64,000 nucleotides of DNA, from positions 310,001-374,000 of the forward strand of contig JAHLKG010000024.1 in NCBI GenBank assembly GCA_025526995.1. Reading direction: 5' to 3'. The notes below the pieces were generated by a model. That model saw only the letters and a list, made by a program, of their open reading frames with translations, was not told the origin of the DNA and searched no databases. Made by a program: the position numbers and the translations under genes. The DNA comes from Powellomyces hirtus. Taxonomy: Eukaryota > Chytridiomycota > Chytridiomycetes > Spizellomycetales > Powellomycetaceae. Positions 11,917-24,832 of this stretch are shown piece by piece (position 1 is the stretch's first letter; each line of letters opens with the position of its first letter).

Positions 11917-14900
11917 CTAACCCTCGTATCCACCTCGACCGCCTCTACCACCGCCACCCCTATGACCTCCTCGGCCACCGCCACCGCGATGCTGGCCATC
12001 GTAACCCTCGGGATTGTGATGTCCGCGACCACGATGATGCGGGCCTCCTCGCCCCTGATGATGCTGCTGATGCTGCCCATCCCAGCCCTCGTTGTTTTGT
12101 TGCTGTTGGTATCCTCCTCGGTGATGTCCGCCATCAGGGCGTCCGCGGTAGCCCATGAAAGCGCGACCCCCGTGATGCTGCATTGGCTCTTCGTGGTGAT
12201 GGTCATGCGGTCTTGGGCCGCCGCCATGTTGTTGACGATGCACTGGACCGCTCCACCCTCGCGCGCTGCCACGGAGGGCGCCTCGACCGCCCCTTCCACG
12301 ATGATGGCCGGCCTGCTGATGTTCGTCATTCGGTTCCGGTGCGTCAATTGCATGTGCTGCAACATCCACTGGCGCCACGCTCCCATGGGCCGCCAGCTCC
12401 TGCGTCGGTGCCTGCCAGCCTCGCTGGGTATTCTCACCTCCAGACATCATGCGCGCTCCTCCCCGTCCACGGGTATTCTTGCTCTGTTTCACCAGCTGCA
12501 CCAGCTCGTTCTGCGGTGGTCGGAACGGGGTGGAGGCCGCCGCCACATGGTAAGGGGAGAACCCATCACCGGCATGAGTCGGCGTGTGGTGTTGGTGGGG
12601 TTGCAGCATGGCCATGATCTGCTGGGACACGAGCAGATTGCTCGGATCCTGCGCTGCGTCCACGGGCTGTTCGGGGTACGCGGGGTGGAATACTGGCTGC
12701 GGGTATGGTTGTTGCGGATATACAGGGCCCTGACCTTGGTAATACGGCGGGTGCCCGTGAGTCACCTGCTGCGGGTAAGGCGGGTACATCTGTTGCTGGC
12801 CGTATTGTCCGCGCTGCACATGACCGCCGTAGCCGTCTGAGTGGATATACGCGCCAGTGGGAACAGTGTCACGGGTTGGAGCAGCATCCATCGCGGGTGC
12901 GCTAGACGTTTGAGTTCCTCCAATATGCAGCATACTCTTCAGATCTTGGGTCAATGCTTCTTCCGCACTGACGTTCCTGGAGCGAGATGCTTGCGGGCCT
13001 GGGTGAAGTGACGCTTGACCGCTTCCTTTTGTAGGGGAGATCTGCTCTGGCTCCCGCGGTTGCTGCTGCGCAGGAACAACTCCTTGAGGTTCGCGATGCG
13101 CGCCCTTGGACGGGTGCGAGACTGCGTCACCGACAGGGCCATTCGCAACGGGCTTTTTGGGCTGTTTCAGTTGCGCCTTTTCATTTTCGGGAATCACGCG
13201 CTTGATAACCTCAATCTTCACTCCAGAACTGGAAGAGAATGTACGTTTCTCTTCCTGAACTCCAGTAGCGGGGGCAGGTTTCCCCGCCGGGACTCTCTTC
13301 TCAATCTGAGGTGCTTGCTGTTGAAGTCCATTGGTGCGCTTCACTGCTTGAGGGGCGTTTGGCCCCCATGCTTGGCGAGGTGGTTCCACGTTCGGCTTGT
13401 GCATCCACGAGTCCGCCTGCCGTTGCTGCGTGATCGTGTTGCCCCCAGATCGCATCTGAAATTTCGGGATCGGTCGGCCAATGGGCACAAGCTGAGTGGG
13501 CTGTGTACCCTCAATTGGGGGCTGCATGTGTGTGAGGTTCATGAGCGTGTCTTTGTGAACGGGCAGTCCGCGAAGATCTCCACATCTGCCAATTCCCGAT
13601 GAGTAAATCAATCACATCCTGATAAATGAGAGTCTGGATATGGCTTACCGATCGCTCAGATTTGTGCCACCTAGGAAGCCTTGATCGAAAACGACGTCGA
13701 TAAATTCGCCTTCAATACCAATAGCCGTTCCCTGTACGCCCAAAGGGACGCTTCCGGAATCCATGACGTACAGCACCCGGTCACCAAGATCGAATTTTTG
13801 ATGAGATAGTCGATGTCTTGCGTGCGCAGGTTTCAGAATAGCCTATGAGAAGCCCAAAAGACGGATCAGCACACCATCCAAACCGCAGTCATTGTCTTCT
13901 CTTCTCCGTACCTGGCGCGGAACATTTTTGACAGTCACTCCCTTGACTTTGGCTGGCCCGATATTCTCGTAAAACGCGTCGACCCGGCTCTCGATCCTCT
14001 TCACGACATCTTTGGTAAGGGCTTTTGTCTCAAGGGAGACACGCTCGAAATCCTTTGCACCACATGTCTTGAGCCATTCTTTAACCTCGTTCATGCTGGC
14101 GGCTGCGTGTTGGGGAGGGTAGAAATCAGTATCCTCGTAGAAATCGGCTTTGGCTTTCTTTTCAATGCCGTCAAAGAAGGCAGGGAACTTGGACTGGGAG
14201 ATGCAAACGGATAAATATCATTCTCGGTGTCTGGGGGTATGTCGTTACGAGCGTACCTTGTATTCCATAATCATATCAATCGCCTTCTGGGAGAACTCCC
14301 AGCCAGATGCTGTCTTGCGCGAATAGCCCAGCACTTTTTTCTTCTTGGATTCAAACTTCAGGTTCAAGCCCAAGTTGTATCGCTGATCCGAGCTCTTGCT
14401 AACAACGTGGAGACTCGACGTCACTTTCGACAGCGCCAAGGTCGACATGCGAACCGTTTTGGCAACCTGCCAGCTTGGCATGTATCGTTCACTGTTCTCC
14501 GCCTCAACAGCCATCTCGCGAGTGAAATGAAGGCCAAGGATCAGCTCCTGCTGAACGGGTTTCGCAAGCTTGATGTGGAGCTTCTCGTCGCCATGTCCGA
14601 CGACTTCAGCACTGAAACCGTATCCTTGGTTCCCGAGGAAGAACACTTGGGAGTTCAGCGGGTACTCGGTTTCCAACGGCGGCGGGGGTAGCTCCTTGAA
14701 GCGAGGATCTTCGACGCTGACCGACGCAATAACCGTTTGCAGCGCAACGCTCATTTCTTCTTTGCGCGGAGCAAATTCTTTGACAAGCGAGCCATCTTCT
14801 CGGAGACGCATTCCCTTCAAAGGCAGAACATTCAATACAGTTTCTACTGGTCCAGTGATTGTTCCGTATCTTTTACTGTAATGCTGTTCGATTCTCTCAA

Positions 14901-17707
14901 TCGTCTTGTAGTAATTATCCTGACTCGAAGGGGACTGCGGAGTGTTGATGACGTCTTTCCGAGCTCCCATATCTTTTACTTCGTACTTGAAGGAGTCGTC
15001 CATCATCGATGTCACATACGCTTCTTGCAAGAAAGGCCATCCGATGTGAACGCGCTTGCCAACCAGTTCGCGTGCGATCTGCTCCGGAGTCTGTCCTTCG
15101 TACTTGTTCTCGATCGAGATAATCATGCTCTCATTTGGACTTTCCATGTTGAAGACAGTAACCCCGTGGAAGCCAAGCGTAGCAGTGTGGGGAAGAGTGT
15201 GCATTGAGGGGAATCCTGGCAGTGCGTCAATTCCGAGTTTAGCGCCAACACAAAGCCCTTTGATAAATCCAGTGGATGCAAGAGTCGGCAGGTGATAATC
15301 CTTCATGCTACACACGCAGTGCACGATATCAGGGAAAGCCCCAGGCAGGGTGGAAGGAAACACATGAGGGTGTTTAGCATCGAATGTGAAGGTGAAGCTG
15401 TTTCCATGAGTGTTTCTGGCCCGTTCCTCTGATGTCAGAAGCTTCTCCCTAGAATTCAAGGCTTTAATCAAGCGCTTCTCGTCGATAAACGGAATCTTGA
15501 CGACGGCCTCCCAATCCGCTTTCTTGCCGTTCATGTCCAGTTCGAAATCAACGGGATAGAAATCGACAATCGGAGAGGTGACGTCAGTCATGAGGGTCCG
15601 ATACGCCGCAGGGATGTGTGAGTTACTAGCAGTGGGAAGTACGCCCATCAATTGCTCGAAAGGTAAGAACGGTCGGCCAATGTCAAACTTGATGTCGAGT
15701 CTCTTCAAGTTGATCAGATCTGTAATTTTCGGGCCGTAGTGGTACGGATAGAACCATTCCCATGATGCAACTCCATTATAGTAGTAGTAAGCTACCCATT
15801 GGAGACCTTCCACGTAATGGTAGATGAATTCCGCCATTTGCTTTTCGTCGTCAAAATCGATCTCAAGCTTCTCCTTGTAGTACTCCCGCTTCCATTCGGT
15901 GAAAGCTTCGTCGAGCCTTTGCTTTTCCTCAGCCTCCAGATTGTTGGCGATCTCATCTTCATCAACGACTTCAGCGGCGTCCCATTTCTTCAGGACACGT
16001 TGTCTCGCCATCATACTCTCTTCATCGTCCTCGTCGTCATCTTCATCCCATTCGAGAATGATATGGTGTTGAGGAAGTGCTTTCCCTTCCCCAATAGAAT
16101 CGATGGTGTGACTGATGCCAAGCTCATTACTCAAGTTGATGATGAAAGTGCGATCACGAGCCGGCATGTTAGTCGAGAACATCAATCGCGCATTTTCCCG
16201 CGGTGCTAACACAAACGTCTTGATAGAATCGTAAAGGCTTTTCTGCGCTTTGCTAATGACTGTCATTCGCAAGGGTGTCAGAAACGAAACTAACTTCGCT
16301 GGATGTGCCAATCATTACTCACCAAGCTGCGGCTTTTTTGCTTGTTGCGGTTGACGTGCACCACCTCGCTTCCCTCTCAACCATTTGACATCTCCAACTT
16401 CCACCTCGAAAAGTTCGCGTTCGTATTCTCCGAGCCCTTTGAGGAAGACTTCGCAACGATCAAGATGCAGCTTTCCTCCCTCATTCAGATAACCACCACC
16501 GTCCAGCAGCATCTTTTTGTAGATTTTGAACATGAGCGCCATAGCTCCTTCGTTGATGTGCAGTCCAGGCAGATTCGGTAAGAAGTCGTTTCCAACGAAG
16601 TAAGCCATCAAGATGAAATCGTCGATGATTCTTTCGAGATCGTATTTGAAGGACAGCTGATCTCTCATGACCGAAAACTCGGCATCAATGTACTCTCGAA
16701 ATAACGAGAGATGCATCAAATAGAAGTTCTGTGTATCCAAGTTGGTAGTTCCACCCTTCTTTCGAGATCTTCCGAAAGTCACTTCTTCTCGGAGGAGGGC
16801 AAAGTGAGGTTCGTGGCTGAGCAGCCCCAACATCATCAAGTCAGCATCCAAGCCGTATAGACAATGTCTGACATTGGGGTCCCAATTCGGCTGCGATTTC
16901 GCCAAACGGAGATATTCCATGATTTTATGCTCTCCTTCACCGGGGACCTCGTGACCTGACAGAATTACTTCCACCCCTTGCCATGCCGTATCTTCAGTAA
17001 TCTTCTTGTTGATGAAATATTTCAGCTGCTCTTGCAGCTTCACCATGAATGGGGTACCTGCAATGAAAGTAAGACAAGCTGTGGACGGGCATCGCGCGTT
17101 TCGTCTTTACCGGGAGTGATGCAGTTGGAATCGAACGGAGGTTCTTTCGGAAGTTCTTCCCCTCTCTGTAGCGCGCGTGTCGTCGCATCCATATTGTCTT
17201 TTGCTGTCCGGAATCGTCGGGCTCGTTGCTGATTCATTTTCGCTCTTGGAGCCACGCCGTCAACGGCAAGGAAGAACAGCTTTTGAGGCTTTATTCTCGA
17301 GAATAAATGATCAATGTAATTAAAGATCGCCAGAAATATTTGGTCTTCTGTCATTCGAAAATGAACGTCCGAATCGTTTGGATGGGAACAGTTATGAATA
17401 ATTCCGTTCATATCCAGATACAAGTTGTCTGAGGTAAACATGAATGCGTTTTAGCATGCATGATTTAGTCAAGTGCGCCAGATTTGTACAAGTGCAAATG
17501 CTGTCCCATACCAAACTCGGGAATGCGATTTTCTTGGATCAGTTGACTACATAGTGGATAACGTTCACTGATCCATCGGAAAAACTAGCAAAATCACACA
17601 GAAAACAGACGCATAAGCGCAAGACAGAGAGAACCACAAATATTGACCGCAATATATTTTAGCTGGGGCACAGAACAAGAGGAGATATGCACCTTGGGAA
17701 TGCCCAT
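11917..17707 (-). CDS. XRN1: 5'-3' exoribonuclease XRN1
   Basis: The main cytoplasmic 5'-3' exonuclease degrading decapped mRNA. Exon 1 (17707-17693) encodes only MGIPK. Exon 2 from 17584 gives FFRWISERYPLCSQLIQENR, completing the family's canonical start. Catalytic motifs are intact: LYLDMNGIIH, AVDGVAPRAKMNQQRARRFR, VPGEGEHKIMEYLR, LYGLDADLMMLGLL and VGNDFLPNLPGLHI. A long exon (16311-14245) carries the linker and D1/PAZ-like domains. The SH3-like/D3 part follows, and the last exon (about 13600-11917) is a 560-residue disordered tail rich in Q, P, H and G that ends in RGG repeats (RGGGGRGGRGGYEG). The stop is at 11917-11919. The tail is longer and more glycine/arginine-rich than I would expect of yeast Xrn1, which suggests RNA binding or granule recruitment (inference). 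It is a paralogue of nuclear XRN2/Rat1, but the tail and the MGxPK start favour XRN1. Confidence 0.93.
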
Positions 17708-18146
17708 CGCAGAAACGTTTCCCTTGTGTGGCGATACAGTTCTCAACAAATGCGATCGAAGCAATCACAAAAATATCAGGGTCCCGCGAATGTCCAGGTC
17801 AATAAGAAGCGGTGATGCCGATTCAAATTAATATCAAATACATGTACGAGGAAAATAGATAGCAACTATGCGTTGACTGCAATGACCCTGTCTGCTTGTT
17901 GTAGGGTACTTCTTCTTATTCGCTGGTGGAATTGGTTGGGGACTCGAATTCTGGATGGAATTGGGAGGGGTTTTGCGACGACTGGCAGTGCAAGAGTCAC
18001 CGACACAGCGATGCCGAATGTAGTATGTCAATTGCTTACGCAATCCTCGATCGCCAGCTGACCTTTCAAGACCCCACCGTCAACAATTGGTGTTCTTTCT
18101 CGGCTTTTTGTTCAGCACATTCAATTGGCAATCCCCCGCTTCCAGA
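17708..18146. promoter_or_regulatory. Divergent XRN1/IVD promoter region
   Basis: About 440 bp between the two start codons. No TATA consensus or repeat stands out. Confidence 0.5.
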
Positions 18147-20105
18147 ATGACCATGAGCTCCCGTCTTGCATCGTCCTTGTTGGGTCGTCAAGGCCTCTGT
18201 GCCCGTCCCTTAGCTGCTCGCGCGTTCGGTGCCTCGCAGCGTCGTGGCCTTGCCTATGACTCCTACAACGTGCCCGTTGCTGGCCTGTCAGAAGACCTCG
18301 AGCAGGTACAGAACTGAAGCAAAATGTCATTGCACGACAATGAGTAGATGTCGCTGACTGGTGAATTGGGTAGCTGCGAGAATCGGTACACGCTTTTGCT
18401 CAGAAGGAGCTTGCGCCACGAGCAGCCGAGATCGACAAAACGAACAACTTCCCCATGGTACGACGTCTCTGTCAACGCAGAGGCCTAGTGTCTAGTTTAG
18501 ACGCCTGTATCAAACTTATGTGAACAAGTCCTCTGACATATCCGAACGTGTGGCATGTATTAAATAGGATATGTGGAAGAAGTTTGGAGACATGGGACTC
18601 CTTGGTCTGACGGCTCCTGGTACGTTTAACGCACGCGATTTTGTGCTATGGATTGTCCCTCACTGTGTCGCGTTCGCTCTGGCAGAAAAGTACGGTGGTC
18701 AGGAGATGGGCTACCTGGCCCACACGGTCGTGATGGAGGAGATCAGTCGCGCCTCTGGATCCGTCGCGCTCAGCTACGGCGCTCACTCCAACTTATGCGT
18801 CAACCAAATTGTCCGCAACGGAAACGATGCGCAGAGGGAGAAGTACTTGCCAAAGGTGTGACCGCTGCAACGCTGCCCGTGCTCACTGTGTGCAACACCA
18901 ACATGAACTCTCTTTTAGCTTATCAGCGGAGAGCACGTTGGTGCCTTGGCCATGAGTGAGTCCGGTTCTGGATCAGATGTCGTGTCCATGAAGCTCAAAG
19001 CTGAGAAGAAGGGTGCGTTGGCATTATTTTTTGCTTCCGGCAAACGAACGACACCTGATGCCCTTTCCGTAGGCGACCGATATGTCCTGAACGGATCCAA
19101 GTTCTGGATCACCAACGGTCCTGATGCCAACGTGTTGGTCGTGTACGCCAAGACCGATGTGAACGCCGGACCAAAGGGAATCACTGCTTTCATCGTTGAG
19201 AAGGTTAGTGCCCTGCCTTGATGTATTATCACAACGGGGGACTCGTTACTGACCAGGTCACAGGGCATGAAAGGCTTCTCTACATCTCCGAAGCTCGACA
19301 AGTTTGGCATGCGCGGCTCCAACACTTGCGAGCTGGTCTTCGAGGATTGCGAGGTCCCTACGGAGAACATTTTGGGCGAGGAGGGCAAAGGAGTTTATGT
19401 GCTGATGAGCGGACTGGACCTTGAGCGTCTTGTCCTGTCCGGAGGACCCCTTGGGTAATGACCGGATGCCGTTTTCTGATGTAGAACCACAGCAGTTATT
19501 GACTGCTTCACGCGTAGTTTGATGCAAGCGTGCCTCGACGTGACCGTTCCATACGTACACGACCGCAAGCAATTCGGACAACAGATTGGACAGTTCCAGC
19601 TCATACAAGGAAAGCTGGCAGACATGTACACCAAGCTCAGTGCGTCCAGATCGTACGTCTACGCCGTTGGCAGGGCTTGCGACGCTGGCCAGATCAGCAA
19701 CAAGGTGCGCTGATGAGAAGCTTCTACTTTGTGTCTCGAAGCAGGACTAAAGCTTTCGTCTTTGATAGGACTGCGCTGGAGCTATTCTGTACTCTGCCGA
19801 ACGCGCCACCGAGTGCGCTTTGGACGCCATTCAATGTCTCGGCGGTAACGGCTTCATCAATGACTGTGAGTTCATCGCTTCCTTCCCAATACACATTCTC
19901 AGTATATTGAAGTGCTTGTGATGACCCAGACCCAACCGGACGGTTCCTGAGAGACGCCAAGCTGTACGAAATTGGTGCCGGAACCAGCGAGATCCGCCGC
20001 ATGCTCATCGGTAAGATACATCACCCTTTACTTTCGTCCCCGGAACATGAAAGCTAATGGGGTTGTCTCCGTTTAGGTCGCGAGTTCAACAAAGACTTCC
20101 GTTAG
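18147..20105 (+). CDS. IVD: Isovaleryl-CoA dehydrogenase, mitochondrial
   Basis: A flavoprotein of the leucine breakdown pathway (isovaleryl-CoA to 3-methylcrotonyl-CoA). The N-terminal about 35 residues are rich in R, A, S and L without acids ([23 protein letters not shown]), a likely mitochondrial presequence. Acyl-CoA dehydrogenase blocks follow: [87 protein letters not shown]. The IVD-specific catalytic glutamate is in [19 protein letters not shown]. The C-terminal motif is [17 protein letters not shown], where other dehydrogenases carry their catalytic Glu and IVD does not. This supports IVD over short- or medium-chain enzymes. At least eight introns are needed, and some read through in frame. 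Two in-frame starts (18147, 18153) are both plausible. The stop is TAG at 20103-20105. Confidence 0.92.
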
Positions 20106-20440
20106 ATTTCCATCCAAACTTCTTCCATTCACTCTCCGAAAGACAATAGAAAGAAAAGAGCATCATCTACAATATCTATACGAGTACCACAAAATTTGTA
20201 CATTTCTTCCCTAGGCGCTACTGCTCCTCGGGGTTTTATGTGTTCGTTGCTAATCTCCCATGCCGTCCCCCGCGTGTCTCTTCCATAATCCCCGAAATGC
20301 ATGTCTACAAAAGTATCAGGCTCACCCAGATGAGATCCAATATTGGATTACGAGTCGCATTCTGACCCACTTGCCAAGTCCTACTCCATAGGCTATCATC
20401 CACCCCATTCGCCACCACCAACGGCCACGCGCTTTTAATG
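20106..20440. other. Convergent 3' ends of IVD and XPOT
   Basis: Downstream DNA shared by two converging genes. The reverse frame of the exportin gene stays open to 20322, but a good splice (see that gene) ends it at 20441. There is no other gene. Confidence 0.5.
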
Positions 20441-23400
20441 CTACCGATTTGCTTTTCTGTGATCCGACAAGAAGCCTGTGGTGAGAGGTGTTAATGTCCT
20501 GTTTCCCGGGAGCGCTTGCCACAACGTTACACATACCAGCAAGAACTTCTCGCAGCTGCTTGTTGTCGCGTTGCTGCAGCTCTATCAAGAACCGCTGCGT
20601 TGCATCAGGCGAACATCCGATTGAAGGAAGATACACCGAATTCAGGTACTCGACGTATTTTGTTCCCTGTGCCACGTAGATGGTTTTGTGGAGGGAAGCG
20701 ATTTCCGACATGACCAAGTAGCATTGTCCGTCTTTCGGATCGAAAGCTGAGTTCAGCGGAACTTCAAACAAGATCGGGAGGATGCTTCCGTAGATGAATT
20801 GGTCGAATCCGGGCAGCGTGGCTTTCGGTGGCATCGCGCTGAGCTGTTTCGACTTGTCGATCTTCCCACCTTTGCCTACTTTGGGCAGGCTTGCACCATT
20901 GATCTGGTTCTGGTCGGCCGCACCCCAGGAAATGACACACTTTGAGAGAACGGAGAACGCGAGCTTTTGTGAGGATGGATCGCCAGCTTCCTTGACAAAG
21001 TGCAAAATTGATTGCAAAACTGTGTTGAGGCGAGGCATGTTTGCTTGATGAGGTGAAGAAGAAAGGATCAGTACCATACGCTGCAGCATGTTGGGGCGAA
21101 CGAGCAACTTACTTTCAGTGACAAGAACACCCTCCATGTCCGAGTTGAAGATCTGGGCCAAGAGATTGAGGTAGCCTTTGCGGAGTTCCGAGAGCGACAT
21201 TGCGTCATCCGTTCCCTCCACTGGTTGGTTCAGGCTAGCAAAGACACGCTCTAGCAGGGGTCCGATGAGCTCGTTCATGATCGGGAATATGGCAGGCTAT
21301 GGGTTTCGGATCAGTATATGTGTACGAGCTGCCCGACATTGTCTTGACTACATACCTTGAACTTGTGCGCGATGTGGGAGATGAATGGAAGGAAGTCTAC
21401 GAGTTCTCGCCGGGTACTGTTCGTGAGGAGTCCGGCCGTGATGAGGGGTCCAATGTGGTTCAGAATATCGTGACCCATACAGCCAACCATCCTTTGAAAA
21501 GCAAAGCGAGCCTGCGCGGAGTAAAGGATCAGACTACAAGCCCACAGCCACTTCATGCAAGCTATTTCTCCCTTACCGCGTCTCGAATCAGTTCACTATC
21601 ATGAAGCCTTTCGAGTACAGCCGCAATGACACCGAGCGCTTGTTGGAAGACCTCGACCCATGGCGGCACGTCATGCGCTGCTTTAGCGACGTGGTCAACA
21701 TCCGGGAACCCTTTGCTGATGCTTCCGATCGCCCGAATGAGATGGTTCAATTGCAGGGTGAAGACAATGTTGTCTGGAGGAGAGTCGCGCTTGTACAGCT
21801 CGTTCTGCATGATTCCCTCCGTTTGTATCATCAGTGGGGTCAAGACAGCCTATGTATTGTTTCGGTTCAACATGTGCTTCTGGGTGCGCCGGAAATATAG
21901 GACATACCCTCAGTAATTTGGCTTGCTTGTCTGTAGACAGACCATCCAGAGAGATCAGAATTCCAACAGCTTCATAAACGTACAATTGACTGTCGAATGG
22001 CAGTCCGGCAGTGTCCTCTTCTGCGTGTAAAGGGAGTTTGTATGGTGCCGGCAGTTCGACCACGAGCAAGTCCTATCACCAACGATAGTGAGGTACGCTT
22101 CAACGGCTATAATCGAAATGCTCTGCAGAACACACCTGAATGTTGTTTAAAACAGTGTCCACGTATGGTGAGAGTTTGCTCTTGAGAGCGTGGACATATT
22201 GTCGGAAAAGGTAGTAAGCCCTGATGCGGATATAGTTGACTTCGTGGTGCAGACCTCTGTGAATGATCCCAATGTCAGTTGCGCCGTCGATATATTTGGC
22301 TTCTGTGAATGTACGGTACCTTTGATCAACAAATGCCTCTAAAACACTTGGTATATACTGGGGAAATGTGTCGAAGAACGGAGGATAACGGGCAACGTTC
22401 TCAAAGAATTGGAAGGGGATGGATACGTGGGGATATTCGGAAATATCTGTGATCATGCGGATTAGCAACAAGGCTAGGCACAACGGCATGCAACGGGACT
22501 ACCAGTAAACTTACTGCTGGTGATCATTTTCGTGAGCATCTGCCCGAGTGGTGCTAACGTGATTGACGAGCCTTCACCGGTGGCAAATTGGTTTGGACCT
22601 GGGGGTGACAAAAACTCATGAGTACAACGACTAAGAAAACAACAGGGTAAGCGCGGTGACTGGCACATACCTTGCGTGAGTTCTCCGCAAAGATAGACGA
22701 GGTGCAGAGCAAGCTCGGCATCTGACCATGACACCTTGTTTCGATCATTCGAGTATTTGTCGAAGGTGGAGGTCACCGCAGAAGTGACGAAGGAGACAAA
22801 GATGGAGTTGCTGATGCTGGCGACCGCATCAAAATGTTTTTTCAGGTTCTAGGAGAAGTTTCGTCAGACAGGAATCAAGACAGACAGTGTTTGAGACGCT
22901 CCTGTACTTACCCTTCTCATGTCCATGAAATCCGCGTCTGTCGCTCCCGCGTCGTCTCCAAAACTGTGGTCCTCGTTCTCATCGTACTTCATCTTCATGA
23001 TGATGGTGTGCAGCAGGCCGAGTATGTAGTCTCTCATTTGTTCGCTTGCGCCATCTCCAGCAAGCTTGATGTATTGCCGCAATACACCAGTGTACTGCTG
23101 TAGGAACGGGAACAAGTTTGCGGACGCTTCATCTATCTCGCTGCCGAGATACTGCACTAGGTACGGGAAAACTTGCTGCAGCAAAGCGAAAGAAGCCTCC
23201 CACGCCTCCTGAAACGGAACGCTTTCTTCCCAGATTCGACACAGTTCCATTCCTAGTATGTTGATCAGCCGCCCCACCTGCTCCGCAAAGTCACCGTCAT
23301 CGCTTTCTAGACGCGAAAGTACGGAGGTAACGTTGAGAGCTTGAATGAGGTTTAGCTTATCAAGAGGCTGCATGCCCTTGCCCACGATCTCTGTTAAGCA

Positions 23401-24230
23401 GTCACATGCCGCGGTTCGCAGCGCCTCCATTCCCAGAAATTGGTACAAGGCTGTCGCGAAGCTTTCGCTCACAACAAGGTTGATATCGATCCAGGACACA
23501 TAACGTGCAAACAGACGGAGGCAAGCGTTGGCAATGTCAGGATTGCTTTGATAGCTGCTCATCAGGATGTCTCCCCAAGCAGATGTCACCTGAGCAACTG
23601 CCGACTCCCGCATGGCATCCTTCAGCCCTGTGTTTCGTACTGTTTCTTTTGGATCGCGTGCAATCATCTGATTGGCAATCTCGTCGTCGATTGCATGACA
23701 GATTCGCAGAAACACATCGACCATCAGTGATTGCCGCTCCCCTCCATTTTTGAGAAGCGAAAGCAGGTCATCGAAAAAGCTCGGCCATTCGGAAGGATAT
23801 TGGTTTGCAAAAAGTAAAACCACTCCTTGAACAAATTTGTTGCGAATAAACAGTATCTCGTCAGACTCCATTTGCTGCGTTAGGTAGTTCCACAGTGTTT
23901 GCCGCAATAACATCCGATGATTTGGTTGAAGGCTCGTATATCGGCGCCTCAACAGTTCCTCCAGCGTTTGTAAGCAGAAAAAGCGAGCGACGTCGGTGCT
24001 GGAACGGTGTAGCTCGACAGTCAGCTGTAATTGCACAATATTGAGAAAGAAGGCGACAGCTCTTCACCACCATACCTTCTAGGCACTCGCACGAAAAGCT
24101 TCAAACACATTTGCCATCCATCTTGAGAATTCTGCACCTGGGTGCAAAAGGCGGTAGCCTGAGCCGCTATTGCGGGATCTGAAGATGGGTCATATGCAAC
24201 TGCTGTCGCACGCTCCAGGCTCTCTTCCAT
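20441..24230 (-). CDS. LOS1: Exportin-t (XPOT/Los1), tRNA nuclear export receptor
   Basis: A karyopherin-beta protein that carries tRNA from nucleus to cytoplasm with RanGTP. The start ATG is 24228-24230 (MEESLERATAVAYDPSSDP). The first HEAT-repeat exons give CLQTLEELLRRRY, then IRNKFVQGVVLLFANQYPS and WPSFFDDLLSLL, the XPOT/Los1 signature (Xpo1-N-like domain). ARYVSWIDINLV, CDCLTEIVGKGMQPLDK and, further on, FRQYVHALKSKLSPYVDTVL match the exportin-t series in order, not CRM1. Many introns split the gene. In the last exon, reading straight on gives an unlike, basic/tryptophan tail. A GTATGT donor just after VLAG with a CACAG acceptor instead yields GFLSDHRKANR and stop TAG at 20441-20443. I prefer that ending (inference). 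Confidence 0.88.
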
Positions 24231-24832
24231 TGCTTGCTGTCACCGGCTCAACGCTTCACGATTTAACTTCGATGCCGCGCGTTGCGGAATGGAGGATCAC
24301 CAATGCAAATCAACAAAATGACGGCACTATCGAAAAGACAGGTAATACTGTATATGCCAATCAGTTATATATGCTAGTACGTTCGTTTCTTCATGCAAAA
24401 GTAAAAACTGCGATACTGTAGATAATGACAGTGGGAAAGTCTTTCCTTCTCCACGCAACGAAGGCCGGTGTCAAAATCGCAAATGTGCATTTTTCGTCGC
24501 AGTTTGCCCTTTGCATGAGTCACAGTGGAGCCTTACCTAAGTTGCATTTTACCCCAATCAAAGCATATCAACTCACATCGCCACTTCAGCTCCTCCGCTC
24601 GCTCGCCTTGCTGGCTTTGCTTTTTCCCTCATCTTCCCACGTTCCCAAGTTCCTATGCGACATGCTTCGCAACTCTTCTTTCAACATCTGCAGAACCCAT
24701 ACGTAAAATTGATTTTGCAACCGGTTACAACTCTGACGTTCGTGGTATTTCAACAACAGTTGCGACGGCTTGAGGCCCTATCCAGTTGACCCCTTTCCGT
24801 GGCGCGTTTCACAGAAGTCCCACCGCGTAGGA
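24231..24832. promoter_or_regulatory. Divergent XPOT/RAD52 promoter region
   Basis: About 600 bp between divergent starts, with no supported gene. The plus-strand frame of RAD52 is open back to 24770, so a non-ATG or earlier start is possible. Confidence 0.5.

Noticed and set aside
11962..12840. 292-codon plus-strand open frame
   Set aside because: It is antisense to the low-complexity XRN1 tail and has no domain or splice support.
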